From an uncultured Chloroflexales bacterium (GTDB lineage: Bacteria; Chloroflexota; Chloroflexia; Chloroflexales; Chloroflexaceae), in the NCBI GenBank assembly GCA_937902315.1, contig CALGUG010000032.1, positions 1 to 24,718 of the forward strand: 24,718 nucleotides of DNA, given 5' to 3'. A program made the position numbers and the translations under genes. This document shows, piece by piece, positions 1-7,534 of this stretch. Positions within the stretch are counted from its first letter, which is position 1, and each line of letters begins with the position of its first letter. A model generated the notes under the pieces. It worked only from the letters and a program-made list of their open reading frames with translations. It made no database searches and had not been told where the DNA came from.

Positions 1-285
1 TCTTTGGCGCAATTTTTGTTTTTGTAGTGCGTTTGAATTGAACGAAAAGCCTCGAGAATCCTTATCAAGACTCAGTGCCTCAGTGCCTCGCGTGGTGAAA
101 AACTAAAGCCTTTGGCCTGCCTCCAACTGTTTCGCTCTTCCGTATCAACAGAGTTTGAAGCTGGCGCGCTATTTGCTGATGCGTCGATATGCGTTATTTC
201 CCCCAATACTACCCAAGCTACGAACCACAACAGCGTACTGCCCATATGTCTATTGTTCTCGACAACAAACGTTTGAAAGAAATGG
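1..285. other. Left-edge non-coding stretch
   Basis: I see no convincing gene here. Open frames exist on the minus strand (for example 72-308), but they have no ribosome binding site and no recognisable protein. A short tandem duplication of TCAGTGCC lies at about 73-88. The stretch probably contains the promoter of the methyltransferase, but I could not pick out convincing -35/-10 boxes. Confidence 0.4.
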
Positions 286-294
286 GTGGACACA

Positions 295-1080
295 ATGACC
301 GATCGCATCCGTTTTGATGATGGCGCGCTCTACGAACATGTTATGGGAAAGTGGAGACAGCTGGTAGGCGAGATATTTCTCGATTGGCTTCAGCCCGAGA
401 CAGATCTTCGCTGGCTCGATGTTGGTTGCGGGACTGGTGCATTTACCGAAATGGTCGCTCGGCGCTGTCACCCCGCTTTGCTGCACGGCATCGATCTCTC
501 TCGGGAGCAGCTGGATTACGCCCGTACACGACCTGCCCTTCAAGCTGCGGTGCTTCAACAGGGCGACGCGATGATGCTCCCGTTCCCCGATGACTCGTTC
601 GATGTTGCGGTTATGCCGTTGGTGATCTTTTTTGTGCCCGATCCTATGCAGGGTGTGAGCGAGATGGCGCGTGTGGTCGCCGAGGGCGGCTGGGTCTGCG
701 CCTATGCTTGGGATCTGCTCGGCGGCGGTTCGCCATACAGCTTGCTTGAAACCGAGCTTCGTCGCTTGGGTGTCGCCCCTGCCTACCCTCCCAATCCCGG
801 CGCTTCGCAGATCGAGGCGCTGCAGAAGCTCTGGGCTGTGGCGGGCTTAGATCAGATCGAGACTCGAGAGATCGTTGTGCAACGCCGCTTCGCAGATATC
901 GACGATTATTGGGCGACGATCCTTGGCATGCCACATGTGGGCAAGCACTTTTCGACCCTCTCTGCCCAACAGATACACGAGATGAAAGCGCGCTTTCAAG
1001 CCCAATTGCCGAGCGAAGCATCGGGCGAGCTGATCGGCAGCGCTCGTGCTAACGCAGTGAAAGGCTGTGTTCGGCAGTAG
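295..1080 (+). CDS. Class I SAM-dependent methyltransferase
   Basis: Predicted to transfer a methyl group from S-adenosylmethionine to an unidentified substrate; a soluble cytoplasmic protein of 261 residues. Motif I reads WLDVGCGTG (about residues 40-48), followed by an acidic residue ending strand 2 (GIDLS, D67) and the post-motif stretch GDAMMLPFPDDSFDVAV (about 90-106), the typical Methyltransf_11/UbiE-like layout. The ATG at 295 is preferred because GGTGGA lies 4 bases upstream; an in-frame GTG at 286 would add three residues and has only a weak binding site. The C-terminal third contains a helical region seen in small-molecule methyltransferases, but nothing in it defines the substrate. 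It is monocistronic, followed by a non-coding region holding a dispersed repeat. Family assignment is firm; function is open. Confidence 0.88.
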   Translation: MTDRIRFDDGALYEHVMGKWRQLVGEIFLDWLQPETDLRWLDVGCGTGAFTEMVARRCHPALLHGIDLSREQLDYARTRPALQAAVLQQGDAMMLPFPDDSFDVAVMPLVIFFVPDPMQGVSEMARVVAEGGWVCAYAWDLLGGGSPYSLLETELRRLGVAPAYPPNPGASQIEALQKLWAVAGLDQIETREIVVQRRFADIDDYWATILGMPHVGKHFSTLSAQQIHEMKARFQAQLPSEASGELIGSARANAVKGCVRQ

Positions 1081-1116
1081 GCTTGATGGGCCGCTTGTGC
1101 TCTAGAACCTCGCCTT

Positions 1117-1137
1117 AGCCCTAGCGCTTCTAGGGCT
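1117..1137 (+). terminator. Weak hairpin after the methyltransferase gene
   Basis: AGCCCTAG and CTAGGGCT form a perfect 8-bp stem with a 5-base loop, 37 bases after the methyltransferase stop. The following TTGGCTTTGTG is only moderately T-rich, so this may be a weak terminator or just a 3' stabilising hairpin. Confidence 0.35.
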
Positions 1138-1201
1138 TGGCTTTGTGTTGCCTTGGGGGCTGCAATGAAAATGCGCTGAGCTTCGCTGGCCGAAGGCCCA
1201 A

Positions 1202-1285
1202 CCAACCGAATGGGAGGAGCGACCTGTTGGTAGCCGTAGGCGGACGCGCTAGAAGCCGAATGGAAGATTGGGACCTCGCCGCCAG
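1202..1285 (+). repeat. Dispersed intergenic element, copy A
   Basis: Carries the family core TAGCCGTAGGCGGACGCG (from 1231), preceded by CCGAATGGGAGG, followed by a second CCGAATGG, and ending in CCGCCA. It lies downstream of the methyltransferase and upstream of the promoter of the next gene. The end-proximal hairpin seen in several other copies is not evident here. Confidence 0.8.
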
Positions 1286-1345
1286 ATACGAAAAGATCGT
1301 GAAGTGGCAGAAGAGCGGATCGGGGATCTAAGATCGTGTTGCGAA

Positions 1346-1374
1346 TTGACGATACTTGTTATTATTGGTATTAT
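1346..1374 (+). promoter_or_regulatory. Promoter of the MDR dehydrogenase gene
   Basis: TTGACG (1346-1351) and TATTAT (1369-1374) are separated by exactly 17 bases in an AT-rich island, a near-consensus housekeeping-sigma promoter. It would give a leader of about 180 bases before the ATG at 1563. A small inverted repeat (GGTATT ... AATACC) overlaps the -10 region and could be an operator. Otherwise I see nothing in the gene-free stretch 1081-1562 beyond the hairpin at 1117 and repeat copy A. Confidence 0.6.
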
Positions 1375-1562
1375 CCCATAAATACCTACTATTCCCGATC
1401 ATAACACAGCATGTTCATAGCGCTTTGAACTTTGCAGGCGCAAAGCAGAGCGGTGTGATACAGCATACTGTGCAGAGCTACCGAAATGCAGCTCTCATTC
1501 TCTCAAGGTTGGCTTTGTAGTGGATCTATATAGTTCTTTTGCTGTTTGCCAAAGGAGAGTGT

Positions 1563-2495
1563 ATGAAAGCGGTTCGAATGCATGCCTATGGTGGGCCGGA
1601 GGTGCTCGTTTACGAAGATGTGCCCCAGCCAGCACCTGCCGCCGGAGAAGTCTTGCTCAAAGTGTACGCTACCGCGCTTAACCCTATCGACCACTCCACG
1701 CGGGCGGGCTATATGCAAGGGATGGTGCAGGTCCAGTTTCCTTTTACGCTGGGCGCTGATCTGGCGGGTGTTGTCGAGGCGGTCGGCGAGGGCGTTAGCA
1801 AATTTACGGTCGGCGATGCGGTCTATGGCTTTTCGAATATGATGCGTCAGGGCGCCTATGCCGAGTATGCGATTGTGAGCGAAGGCGAGATCGCGCCCAA
1901 GCCCAGCTCTGTGGATTTTGTTACGGCGGCTGCGGTGCCGCTGGCCGGCTTGACCGCATGGCAGGGCCTTTTCGACGCCGGTGGCTTGCAGGCGGGTCAA
2001 ACGGTGCTGATTCACGGCGCGGGTGGGGGCATTGGCTCATTTGCAGTGCAGTTTGCGCGTGTTAAGGGTGCGCGCGTTTTTGGCACAGCCAGCGGCAGCA
2101 AACGCGATCTGTTGAAAGAGTTGGGCGTCGAAGAGGCGATCGACTATACGAGTACCAATTTTGAAGATGTAGTGCGAGATATCGATCTGGTATTCGATAC
2201 GGTCGGCGGCGATCTGGCGCGGCGTTCGCTCGCGGTGCTAAAGCCGGGCGGCACCTACATCTCTTGCGCGGACTACCCCGATGAGGAGGCGGCGGCCAAG
2301 CAGGGCAAGAGAGCGCGTGTTATGTTCACGCAGATCAATCCGGATCAACTAAGCGAGATCGCGCGCTTGATCGATGCGGGAGTGGTCAAGCCGGTCGTCT
2401 CGCAGGTCTTGCCTCTGGCCGAGACGCGTCGCGCCCACGAACTGATAAGCGCTGGCCATCTACGCGGAAAGATCGTGTTGCAGGTCGCCGAATAG
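1563..2495 (+). CDS. Zinc-less MDR oxidoreductase (quinone oxidoreductase type)
   Basis: A 310-residue medium-chain dehydrogenase/reductase of the NADPH:quinone oxidoreductase/enoyl reductase type, expected to reduce quinones or activated enones with NAD(P)H in the cytoplasm. The N-terminal GroES-like domain begins MKAVRMHAYGGPEVL and contains ALNPIDHSTRAG. The nucleotide-binding Rossmann motif is HGAGGGIGSFAVQ (about residues 151-163). The structural-zinc cysteine cluster of true alcohol dehydrogenases is absent, placing it in the zinc-independent branch. The ATG at 1563 is chosen because AAAGGAG sits 5 bases upstream; an earlier in-frame start at 1539 lies before that site and is unlikely. 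A promoter lies at 1346-1374. It converges on the minus-strand reductase gene across a bidirectional terminator. Confidence 0.9.
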   Translation: MKAVRMHAYGGPEVLVYEDVPQPAPAAGEVLLKVYATALNPIDHSTRAGYMQGMVQVQFPFTLGADLAGVVEAVGEGVSKFTVGDAVYGFSNMMRQGAYAEYAIVSEGEIAPKPSSVDFVTAAAVPLAGLTAWQGLFDAGGLQAGQTVLIHGAGGGIGSFAVQFARVKGARVFGTASGSKRDLLKELGVEEAIDYTSTNFEDVVRDIDLVFDTVGGDLARRSLAVLKPGGTYISCADYPDEEAAAKQGKRARVMFTQINPDQLSEIARLIDAGVVKPVVSQVLPLAETRRAHELISAGHLRGKIVLQVAE

Positions 2496-2539
2496 GGCTT
2501 GCTCATCATTGATGCAACTTCGGCCGATTGCTTTCACAT

Positions 2540-2620
2540 TTTGGCGGAGAGGCGGCTAGCCTCCAGGCGGTCCTTGGCGCGTCCGCCTTCGGCTATCAGA
2601 GTCCCGCCCAACAAACGAGG
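2540..2620 (-). repeat. Dispersed intergenic element, copy B
   Basis: Minus-oriented copy with core complement CGCGTCCGCCTTCGGCTA (about 2578-2595). Near its TTTGGCGG end, GAGGC (2549-2553) and GCCTC (2559-2563) form a perfect stem. The outer flank CCCGCCCAACAAACGAGG (2603-2620) is identical to that of copy G at 19542-19559, so the unit extends at least that far. It lies between convergent genes. Confidence 0.8.
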
Positions 2621-2671
2621 GCCTTTTGTGCGACGAAGCCGCCCTCAGATATGGTGAACCACAGCTTTGCA

Positions 2672-2700
2672 AAAGGAGCGAGCACACGCATCGCTCCTTT
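2672..2700. terminator. Bidirectional terminator between convergent genes
   Basis: AAAGGAGCGA (2672-2681) and TCGCTCCTTT (2691-2700) form a perfect 10-bp stem with a 9-base loop. The plus strand continues TTTGTTTGTG and the minus strand continues TTTTGC, so it can end transcription both of the MDR dehydrogenase and of the minus-strand operon whose last gene stops at 2709. Confidence 0.75.
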
Positions 2701-2708
2701 GTTTGTGC

Positions 2709-3269
2709 CTATTTGTTGGCAAGGTAGCGCAGCGCTACAGCGCCAGAACGAAACTCGCGCCGATCGATCAACTGCAAATCGATCTGCTTTGTTAGCCCGG
2801 CGAACGGGGTCGGCCCGTGGCCAACGATCGCGGGATGGACGATAAACTCATACTCATCGATCAAGCCGAGCTTGGCTAAGGCCAAGGGCAGTTGCACGCC
2901 GCCCACGTACAGCCCATTTCCGGGCTGCTGTTTCAGCGCTTCAATGGCCTGTTTTAAATCTCCGCGAATCAACTCGGCGTTCCAGTCTACCTGCTTGAGC
3001 TTGCTCGACACAACATACTTCTTGGCCCCATCGATCGTAAGCGCGAAGGCGACCATCCAATCTTGCATCCAGTCGGGCTTGACCCCGGTCTGAGCGAACG
3101 AACGCCAGCCTGTCTCCATCAGTTCATAGGTCTTTCTGCCAAAGATCAGGGCATCGGCTCGGGCGAGGCTTTCGGCTGCGTAATAGTGCAGCTCTTCATC
3201 CGGCGAGAGCGCCTCGTGATCGCAGCAGCCATCGAGGCTCACATTGATCGAATAGCGAAGTGCTCGCAT
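2709..3269 (-). CDS. Dihydrofolate reductase family protein (RibD C-terminal fold)
   Basis: A 186-residue single-domain protein of the RibD-C/YwjB-YyaP group, with the dihydrofolate-reductase fold and presumed NAD(P)H-dependent reductase activity on an unknown pterin- or pyrimidine-like substrate. Visible family features are SLDG (residues 11-14), LIFGRKTYE (41-49), GLYVGGVQLPLAL (119-131) and the LIDEYEFIVHPAIVGHG segment (135-152). The start at 3269 is supported by AAGGAG 5 bases upstream. It is the last gene of a probable three-gene operon, starting 25 bases after the hydrolase stop. The zinc deaminase half of true RibD is missing, so it is not expected to make riboflavin by itself. Family is secure; reaction unknown. 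Confidence 0.88.
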   Translation of the reverse strand: MRALRYSINVSLDGCCDHEALSPDEELHYYAAESLARADALIFGRKTYELMETGWRSFAQTGVKPDWMQDWMVAFALTIDGAKKYVVSSKLKQVDWNAELIRGDLKQAIEALKQQPGNGLYVGGVQLPLALAKLGLIDEYEFIVHPAIVGHGPTPFAGLTKQIDLQLIDRREFRSGAVALRYLANK

Positions 3270-3294
3270 AAGGTCTCCTTAAATCAGTGGCTTG

Positions 3295-3870
3295 CTAGCG
3301 ATCAGCCAGAAAGGCGAGTACACGCTCGATCAGAAGCGCCGAAGCTTGAGGATCGTAGGATGGCAGAGAACTATCGGCGAAGTAGTGCTGGTCGCCCGGA
3401 TAGAGAAACAGCTCGCCCTCGTTGGCCTCGGCGACCAGCGCCCGGGCGGCTTCAAGATCGCCCTCATCGACAAAGTAGGGGTCAGCATCCATGCCATGCA
3501 CTTGGACTGGCACACCCTTCGGCCATGCGCTCCCGAACTCAGAGACTGGCACGCAGGCAGAGAAGAGCAGCGCTCCACGCGCTCCCGCTCGCGTTTGGGC
3601 CAACCTCTGGGCTGGCAGCACCCCGAGCGAGAAGCCAGCATAGACCAACTCGTTCGGCAAGCTTTTGGCGACTCGCACGCCTCGCTCGATCAGCGCGGCG
3701 AAGCCTTGCTCTCTGACGAAAGCCAAGCCCTTGTCGATGCTATCGAAGCAGCGCCCATCGAACAGATCGGGCGTGTGGACCGTATGCCCCGCTTGGCGCA
3801 GCGCATCTGCAAAGGCGATCACGCCGGGTGTGAGGCCCTGGGCGTGATGGAACAAAAGAACTTCGGCCAT
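3295..3870 (-). CDS. Dienelactone hydrolase family protein
   Basis: A 191-residue cytoplasmic alpha/beta hydrolase related to dienelactone hydrolases, presumably acting on a small ester or lactone. The nucleophile elbow is GFSLG with S81, where classical dienelactone hydrolases have cysteine. The remaining triad is probably D130 (in DADPYF) and H162 (in GDQHYF). The N-terminal LLFHHAQGLTPG is characteristic of this small-hydrolase subgroup. The start at 3870 is preceded by AGAGGT. It sits between the MBL-fold gene (65-base gap) and the RibD-like gene (25-base gap), suggesting cotranscription from upstream of 4634. The substrate cannot be deduced. Confidence 0.88.
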   Translation of the reverse strand: MAEVLLFHHAQGLTPGVIAFADALRQAGHTVHTPDLFDGRCFDSIDKGLAFVREQGFAALIERGVRVAKSLPNELVYAGFSLGVLPAQRLAQTRAGARGALLFSACVPVSEFGSAWPKGVPVQVHGMDADPYFVDEGDLEAARALVAEANEGELFLYPGDQHYFADSSLPSYDPQASALLIERVLAFLADR

Positions 3871-3935
3871 GTCTACCTCTTTCTAGCGCTAAGTCATTCG
3901 CTTAGCAGGGCCATGCGCAAATAAGCTGTCTCGGC

Positions 3936-4634
3936 TTAGTCGTAAAACGCTGGCGCTTTTTTAAGCGTTTTCCACTGCTCGCTGTCATGGCCGAAGATCA
4001 CCAGGCCGATCTGTTCGCGCTCGGCCAGATCGAGCAGTTTGAGTGTGCTGGCGCGGGTTGCTTCGGCTTCCGAACTAGCCTGCTGTTGCTCACGAGTGAA
4101 GCTCTCGCCAAAGGCTACCGCATCGATCGTCAATAGAATCGTCCCCGTTTTGGGCAGGCGCAGCAGCACCGATTGATGGCCCAGCACATGCCCGCTGGTT
4201 TCGATCACCCCAAGGCCCGGCAGCAGCTCCGTATCCCCATCGACCAGCCGAATCCGCTCGCTGGGCTGATCCCATTGCTCGCGGATGAATGCGTAACGTG
4301 GATTGCTGGGCGCATCCAAATGGTGGGCACGCTGCACGATGTAGTGAGCCTTGTTGAATGCCCCGTGTCTTCCGGCGTGGTCGCCATCGTAGTGGCTTGA
4401 AATAACCGTATCGATATCGTCTGCTCTCAGGCCGAGGCTCGCCAACTGCTCGATAACATCGCGTCCGTTCTGAAAGTCCGCGGCCTCTTCAGGGATGACC
4501 TCAGGCAAGCCGCTGTCGATCAGAATATTTCTGCCATCGCTGGTTTGTACCAGATAACACACGATCGGAATCTGATACTCCGGCATCGATCCGACTTCCA
4601 TCAGGTAGAGACGCTCTGGGGTATTCTGGCTCAT
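3936..4634 (-). CDS. MBL-fold hydrolase, N-acyl homoserine lactonase-like
   Basis: A 232-residue metallo-beta-lactamase-fold protein most like the N-acyl-homoserine-lactonase branch, so possibly a lactonase. Metal-site residues follow the family order: SHYDGDHAG (H81, D83, D85, H86), GHVLGH (H149, H153), the bridging D171 in LLTIDA and H216 in IFGHD. The signature is HxDxDH rather than the usual HxHxDH, since the second histidine position holds D83. That could alter metal binding or specificity. The start at 4634 has AAGGA 7 bases upstream. It is the first gene of the likely operon with the two genes downstream. An inverted repeat at 4701-4739 lies in its upstream region. Quorum quenching is possible but not shown. 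Confidence 0.82.
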   Translation of the reverse strand: MSQNTPERLYLMEVGSMPEYQIPIVCYLVQTSDGRNILIDSGLPEVIPEEAADFQNGRDVIEQLASLGLRADDIDTVISSHYDGDHAGRHGAFNKAHYIVQRAHHLDAPSNPRYAFIREQWDQPSERIRLVDGDTELLPGLGVIETSGHVLGHQSVLLRLPKTGTILLTIDAVAFGESFTREQQQASSEAEATRASTLKLLDLAEREQIGLVIFGHDSEQWKTLKKAPAFYD

Positions 4635-4700
4635 TGTATTGTCCTTATCAGACCATGGCCGTTTTGTTTAGCCGCGAGACTCACAGCTGGTATTGTCCGC

Positions 4701-4739
4701 CGCGATCAGCGATCGGCCATGAATACAACGCTGATCGCG
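4701..4739. promoter_or_regulatory. 11-bp inverted repeat upstream of the MBL operon
   Basis: CGCGATCAGCG (4701-4711) and CGCTGATCGCG (4729-4739) are perfect complements with a 17-base loop. There is no T-run on either side, and the site lies about 70-105 bases upstream of the MBL gene and downstream of the esterase gene, so an operator is more likely than a terminator. Confidence 0.35.
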
Positions 4740-4786
4740 CTCGGGCGCTTTCCAGCTTCTAGCCTATCAAGCTATCTGCTTGCAGA

Positions 4787-5560
4787 CTAGGAGTACACTC
4801 TGCTCAGCCCACGGAAATAGGTCAGCGCCATTCCTTCCGAACCGTGGCCCTCGCCCGGATAGATTTCGCTGATCAGCTGCAGGTCCGGGTAGTTCTTCTG
4901 CTTGAAATGCTCGACCAGTTGATCGAAGTAGGGGAACTGATCTTCTTCCAGCTCGCCCACCGAAAGGTAGAGCCGAATCGGCTTGCTGGCGTCGCGCGCC
5001 GCTAACTGCGCATCGTATTCGATCACATAGGGGTAGGCGCCAGACAGAAAGCCGCTGCCGGTGATATAGCGCTGAAACGCATTCGGCTGATGGCACAAGG
5101 TGTAGAACTCAAAGAATCCGCTGGCCGAATAGCCGTACAGACAGCGATCGCTCGGCAGGGCGCGGTAGTTCGCTTCGATAAAGGGGATCATCTCTTGCGT
5201 CAGGGCGTCTAAAAAGAGCTTGCCCACGCTGTTGGGCGGCGCGTTGAGCACTTCGGGAACATTGAAGTCGAGCTCTCGCAGTTCAACCCACTCGTCGAGG
5301 CTCTCCATCTCTCCATAGCTAATGCCCACCACAATGAACTCCGGTATCTGTTTAAAAATCGTGCTGAAGCGCGTCAAACCAGCCGCCATACCGAAGAGCA
5401 CATCGGCATCGAGCACATAGATCACGGGATAGGATTGGTCGGATGTTGAGTAGCTATCGGGAAGCGCGACCGAGAGGTGATAGGTGCGATTCAGGCTCGG
5501 GCAGAAAAGCGTGCGTTCCTCCGTGCCAAACAAGCTCGTGCGTGGATACTTTTCAGCCAT
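4787..5560 (-). CDS. Alpha/beta hydrolase, Fes/IroE-like esterase
   Basis: A 257-residue protein of the putative-esterase family (esterase D / Fes / IroE / YbbA type). The early strand PVIYVLDADVLFG is typical of that family, the nucleophile elbow is YGYSASGFFEF with S145, and the C-terminal histidine is H239 in YPGEGHG. Family members hydrolyse ferric enterobactin-type esters or small acyl esters; there is no siderophore gene nearby, so the substrate is open. There is no signal peptide, so it should be cytoplasmic. The start at 5560 is backed by a near-perfect AAGGAGGT four bases upstream. It is separated by 152 bases from the next gene on the same strand, so it probably has its own transcript. 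Confidence 0.88.
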   Translation of the reverse strand: MAEKYPRTSLFGTEERTLFCPSLNRTYHLSVALPDSYSTSDQSYPVIYVLDADVLFGMAAGLTRFSTIFKQIPEFIVVGISYGEMESLDEWVELRELDFNVPEVLNAPPNSVGKLFLDALTQEMIPFIEANYRALPSDRCLYGYSASGFFEFYTLCHQPNAFQRYITGSGFLSGAYPYVIEYDAQLAARDASKPIRLYLSVGELEEDQFPYFDQLVEHFKQKNYPDLQLISEIYPGEGHGSEGMALTYFRGLSRVYS

Positions 5561-5633
5561 ACTTACCTCCTTGAGTTGAGCATTCGAGATAGCGAACGAT
5601 CTAAATACCTCACCCGCTTGATGCGTTTTAGTT

Positions 5634-5715
5634 CTTTGGCGGAGAGCTCCTAACCTTCCATTCGGTCCTCACCGCGTCCGCCTCCGGCTATCAGAGTCCT
5701 ATCCATCCATACGGG
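5634..5715 (-). repeat. Dispersed intergenic element, copy C
   Basis: Minus-oriented copy with a diverged core complement (CCGCGTCCGCCTCCGGCTA, about 5672-5690). GGAGAGCTCC (5641-5650) is a perfect palindrome at the position where other copies have the end hairpin, immediately next to TTTGGC. It lies downstream of the decayed PPOX gene and upstream of the esterase gene. Confidence 0.75.
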
Positions 5716-5842
5716 GGGCTAGCGTGCTGTGCGTCGAGAGCGCTCCCTAATCGAGCAGACAGCCGCGTTTCGAAGCAACAGATCAAGCGGATGCCTTAAA
5801 ACTCAAAATCGGGCTTGCTAAGTAGCGATCTATGGCTTGCTC

Positions 5843-6335
5843 TTAGCGCTCAAAGCGCCAGCGAGTAGCGCCGTGCGGCTCGGCGGTGGCATTGCCGACC
5901 ACGGTGTGAAAGCTGAAACGGTAGAGGCGCCAAGGCGGCGGGCCAGCGCTCGGGGCGCTGTATGGCGCTGTAATGGCATCGCCCTCAACTTAGACGGGCC
6001 TGCCACCCGCTCGGAAGTGGGCAGCCGCCTGTTCGAGCGTCGCCTTCGAACATCAGGTCGATGCCGCTCAGGCGCGCGGTGATGGTGCAGGCGGGGTTGT
6101 GGGCCAGCTTGCGCGACTTGCGGGTGGCTGGCCCGCTGGTGAAGTAGATCTCGCCGTCGAGCCAGATTGCGCCGATGCCGGTGGCGTGCGGGCGACCATC
6201 TGGGCGCACCGTGCTAAGAATGGTGTCTTTGATAAAGATGCTAGAGGAGAGGATGGCCTGTGGCCTGCTCCAAGGCAGGGCTTGGTGGCCGTAGATGTCG
6301 CGGTTCTTAGTTTCAATCGGTGTTCGCTCGGGCAT
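5843..6335 (-). pseudogene. Decayed pyridoxamine 5'-phosphate oxidase family gene
   Basis: The N-terminal part (from ATG 6335) encodes a PPOX/flavin-nucleotide-binding split-barrel protein: TVRPDGRPHATGIGAIWLDG followed by SGPATRKSRKLAHNPACTITA. After FEGDA (around 6040) the frame is lost and reading stops at 5985. The missing C-terminal half is intact in another frame: VEGDAITAPYSAPSAGPPPW (about 5920-5990) and VVGNATAEPHGATRWRF up to the stop at 5843-5845, an unmistakable family C-terminus. Joining the frames shows a small deletion near 6035-6040, with about eight residues missing before LEQAAAHF, plus an in-frame TAA at 5990-5992. Two independent lesions argue for real decay rather than one sequencing error. 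The intact ancestor was probably an F420- or FMN-dependent enzyme. Confidence 0.85.
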
Positions 6336-6508
6336 AAGATAGATCCCTTTTTCGCTGTTTACGAAGATCTAGAGCGTAATAATCCAACGACCGAGGGTAT
6401 AAAACGTTTGTTCTAGTATAGCATAGATGATGAGTATTTGAAAAGGTTTTTGTTCAAAGATTCGCGCACATATTCCCTTCGGCCAAAAGCCCGTTTCATA
6501 TGCATGGG

Positions 6509-6552
6509 CCTGCTAGGCGTGTGCGCCTAGCAGGTCGCAGCGTGAGCTGCGA
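6509..6552. repeat. Two abutting perfect hairpins
   Basis: CCTGCTAGGCG (6509-6519), TGTG, CGCCTAGCAGG (6524-6534) form an 11-bp hairpin. It is followed without a gap by TCGCAGC (6535-6541), GTGA, GCTGCGA (6546-6552), a 7-bp hairpin. Both have 4-base loops, and the pair abuts dispersed-repeat copy D. The rest of 6336-6508 is AT-rich with no gene; it probably contained the promoter of the decayed PPOX gene. Confidence 0.7.
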
Positions 6553-6559
6553 GGCGATG

Positions 6560-6641
6560 GACCGAATGGATGGGAGGGATGTTGATAGCCGAAGGCGGAC
6601 GCGCCAAGGACCGAATGGCAGGAAGGAGACTCCTCCGCCAG
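6560..6641 (+). repeat. Dispersed intergenic element, copy D
   Basis: Plus-oriented copy: core TAGCCGAAGGCGGACGCG from 6586, flanked on each side by GGACCGAATGG, ending in CCGCCAGAG. Just before the end, AGGAG-A-CTCCT (6624-6634) forms the copy-specific hairpin. It lies downstream of pyrH, beyond that gene's terminator. Confidence 0.8.
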
Positions 6642-6690
6642 AGCCTTGAAATGATCAAGCGGATGTGCGGTTGGAGTTTGCACTAGCTTG

Positions 6691-6722
6691 TAAAAAAGAT
6701 GCCGCGTTGCGCGCGGCATCTT
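6691..6722 (-). terminator. Rho-independent terminator of the GT4-pyrH operon
   Basis: AAGATGCCGCG (6696-6706) and CGCGGCATCTT (6712-6722) form a perfect 11-bp stem with a 5-base loop. On the minus strand it is followed by a T-run from the A-stretch at 6692-6695, and it lies about 58 bases after the pyrH stop. Confidence 0.9.
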
Positions 6723-6779
6723 CTGTATGGACTCTCAGTATGCTTGGGTGAGTCGATTTCGCTTTTTGAATAGCCTGGA

Positions 6780-7511
6780 TTATACCAACTCGTCCTCTAC
6801 ATGGCCGATTAAGGTGCCGACATCTTCGCCCTTGCAAAGCCGCGTCATCGCGCCCGGCACATCGAAGTCGAAGATGTGAATGGGCAGATTGTTGTCGCGA
6901 CCTAGCAGTACCGCTGATTGGTCGAGCGCGCGCAGGTTCTGCTGAATGTAGGTGTCGTAGTTGATGGTGCGATAGCGCTTGGCATCGGGGTTGTGGCGCG
7001 GATCACTGGTGTAGATGCCGTCGGTGCCGTTTTTGGCCGAAAGCAGCGCTTCGGCTCGCAGCTCGAGGGCGCGTTGTACAGCCGGGTAGTCGGTGGTTAC
7101 ATAGGGGTTACCGGTGCCCGCTGCAAGAATGACGATCGAGCCATGCTCGAGGTGGCGAATAGCGCGCAAACGAATGAAGGGCTCGGCCACGGTGTTGATC
7201 GGAATAGCGGTCATAACACGCACATCGGCGTCGCCGCGCGCTTGGAGCACACCGCGCAACATGAGGCTGTTGATTACGGTCGCGATCATGCCGATATTGT
7301 CGGCCTCGGCGCGCTCGATGCCCCACTCTTCGCCAAGATTCCCTCGGAAGATATTGCCGCCACCTACCACAACACTCACCTGAATGCCCTGCTTATGGAG
7401 CGCCAATACTTCGTCTGCAATATGATTGAGTGATGAAGGGTCAAAGCCAAACGGTTGGTTGCCTGCCATTGCGCCGCCGCTGAGCTTGACAAGAATGCGA
7501 TTGTAACGCAT
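6780..7511 (-). CDS. pyrH: UMP kinase
   Basis: Phosphorylates UMP to UDP with ATP in de novo pyrimidine nucleotide synthesis; an essential cytoplasmic amino-acid-kinase-fold enzyme, normally hexameric and allosterically controlled by GTP and UTP. The 243-residue length is standard. Visible motifs are KLSGG (residues 9-13, where most homologues have KLSGE), VVGGGNIFRG (48-57), the GTGNPYVTTDYPAVQRALEL segment and KNGTDGIYTSDPR. The start at 7511 has GGAGGT just upstream. It follows the glycosyltransferase gene by 23 bases, so the two are very likely cotranscribed. This differs from the common tsf-pyrH-frr order. A strong terminator follows at 6691-6722. Confidence 0.96.
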   Translation of the reverse strand: MRYNRILVKLSGGAMAGNQPFGFDPSSLNHIADEVLALHKQGIQVSVVVGGGNIFRGNLGEEWGIERAEADNIGMIATVINSLMLRGVLQARGDADVRVMTAIPINTVAEPFIRLRAIRHLEHGSIVILAAGTGNPYVTTDYPAVQRALELRAEALLSAKNGTDGIYTSDPRHNPDAKRYRTINYDTYIQQNLRALDQSAVLLGRDNNLPIHIFDFDVPGAMTRLCKGEDVGTLIGHVEDELV

Positions 7512-7534
7512 ATACCTCCCCTTTAGTGAAATGC

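Noticed and set aside
72..308. 78-residue open frame on the minus strand
   Set aside because: No ribosome binding site, no recognisable protein, and it overlaps the methyltransferase start.
5837..6082. 81-residue plus-strand open frame over the PPOX remnant
   Set aside because: The minus strand clearly encodes the two halves of a PPOX-family protein here; the plus frame is its shadow.
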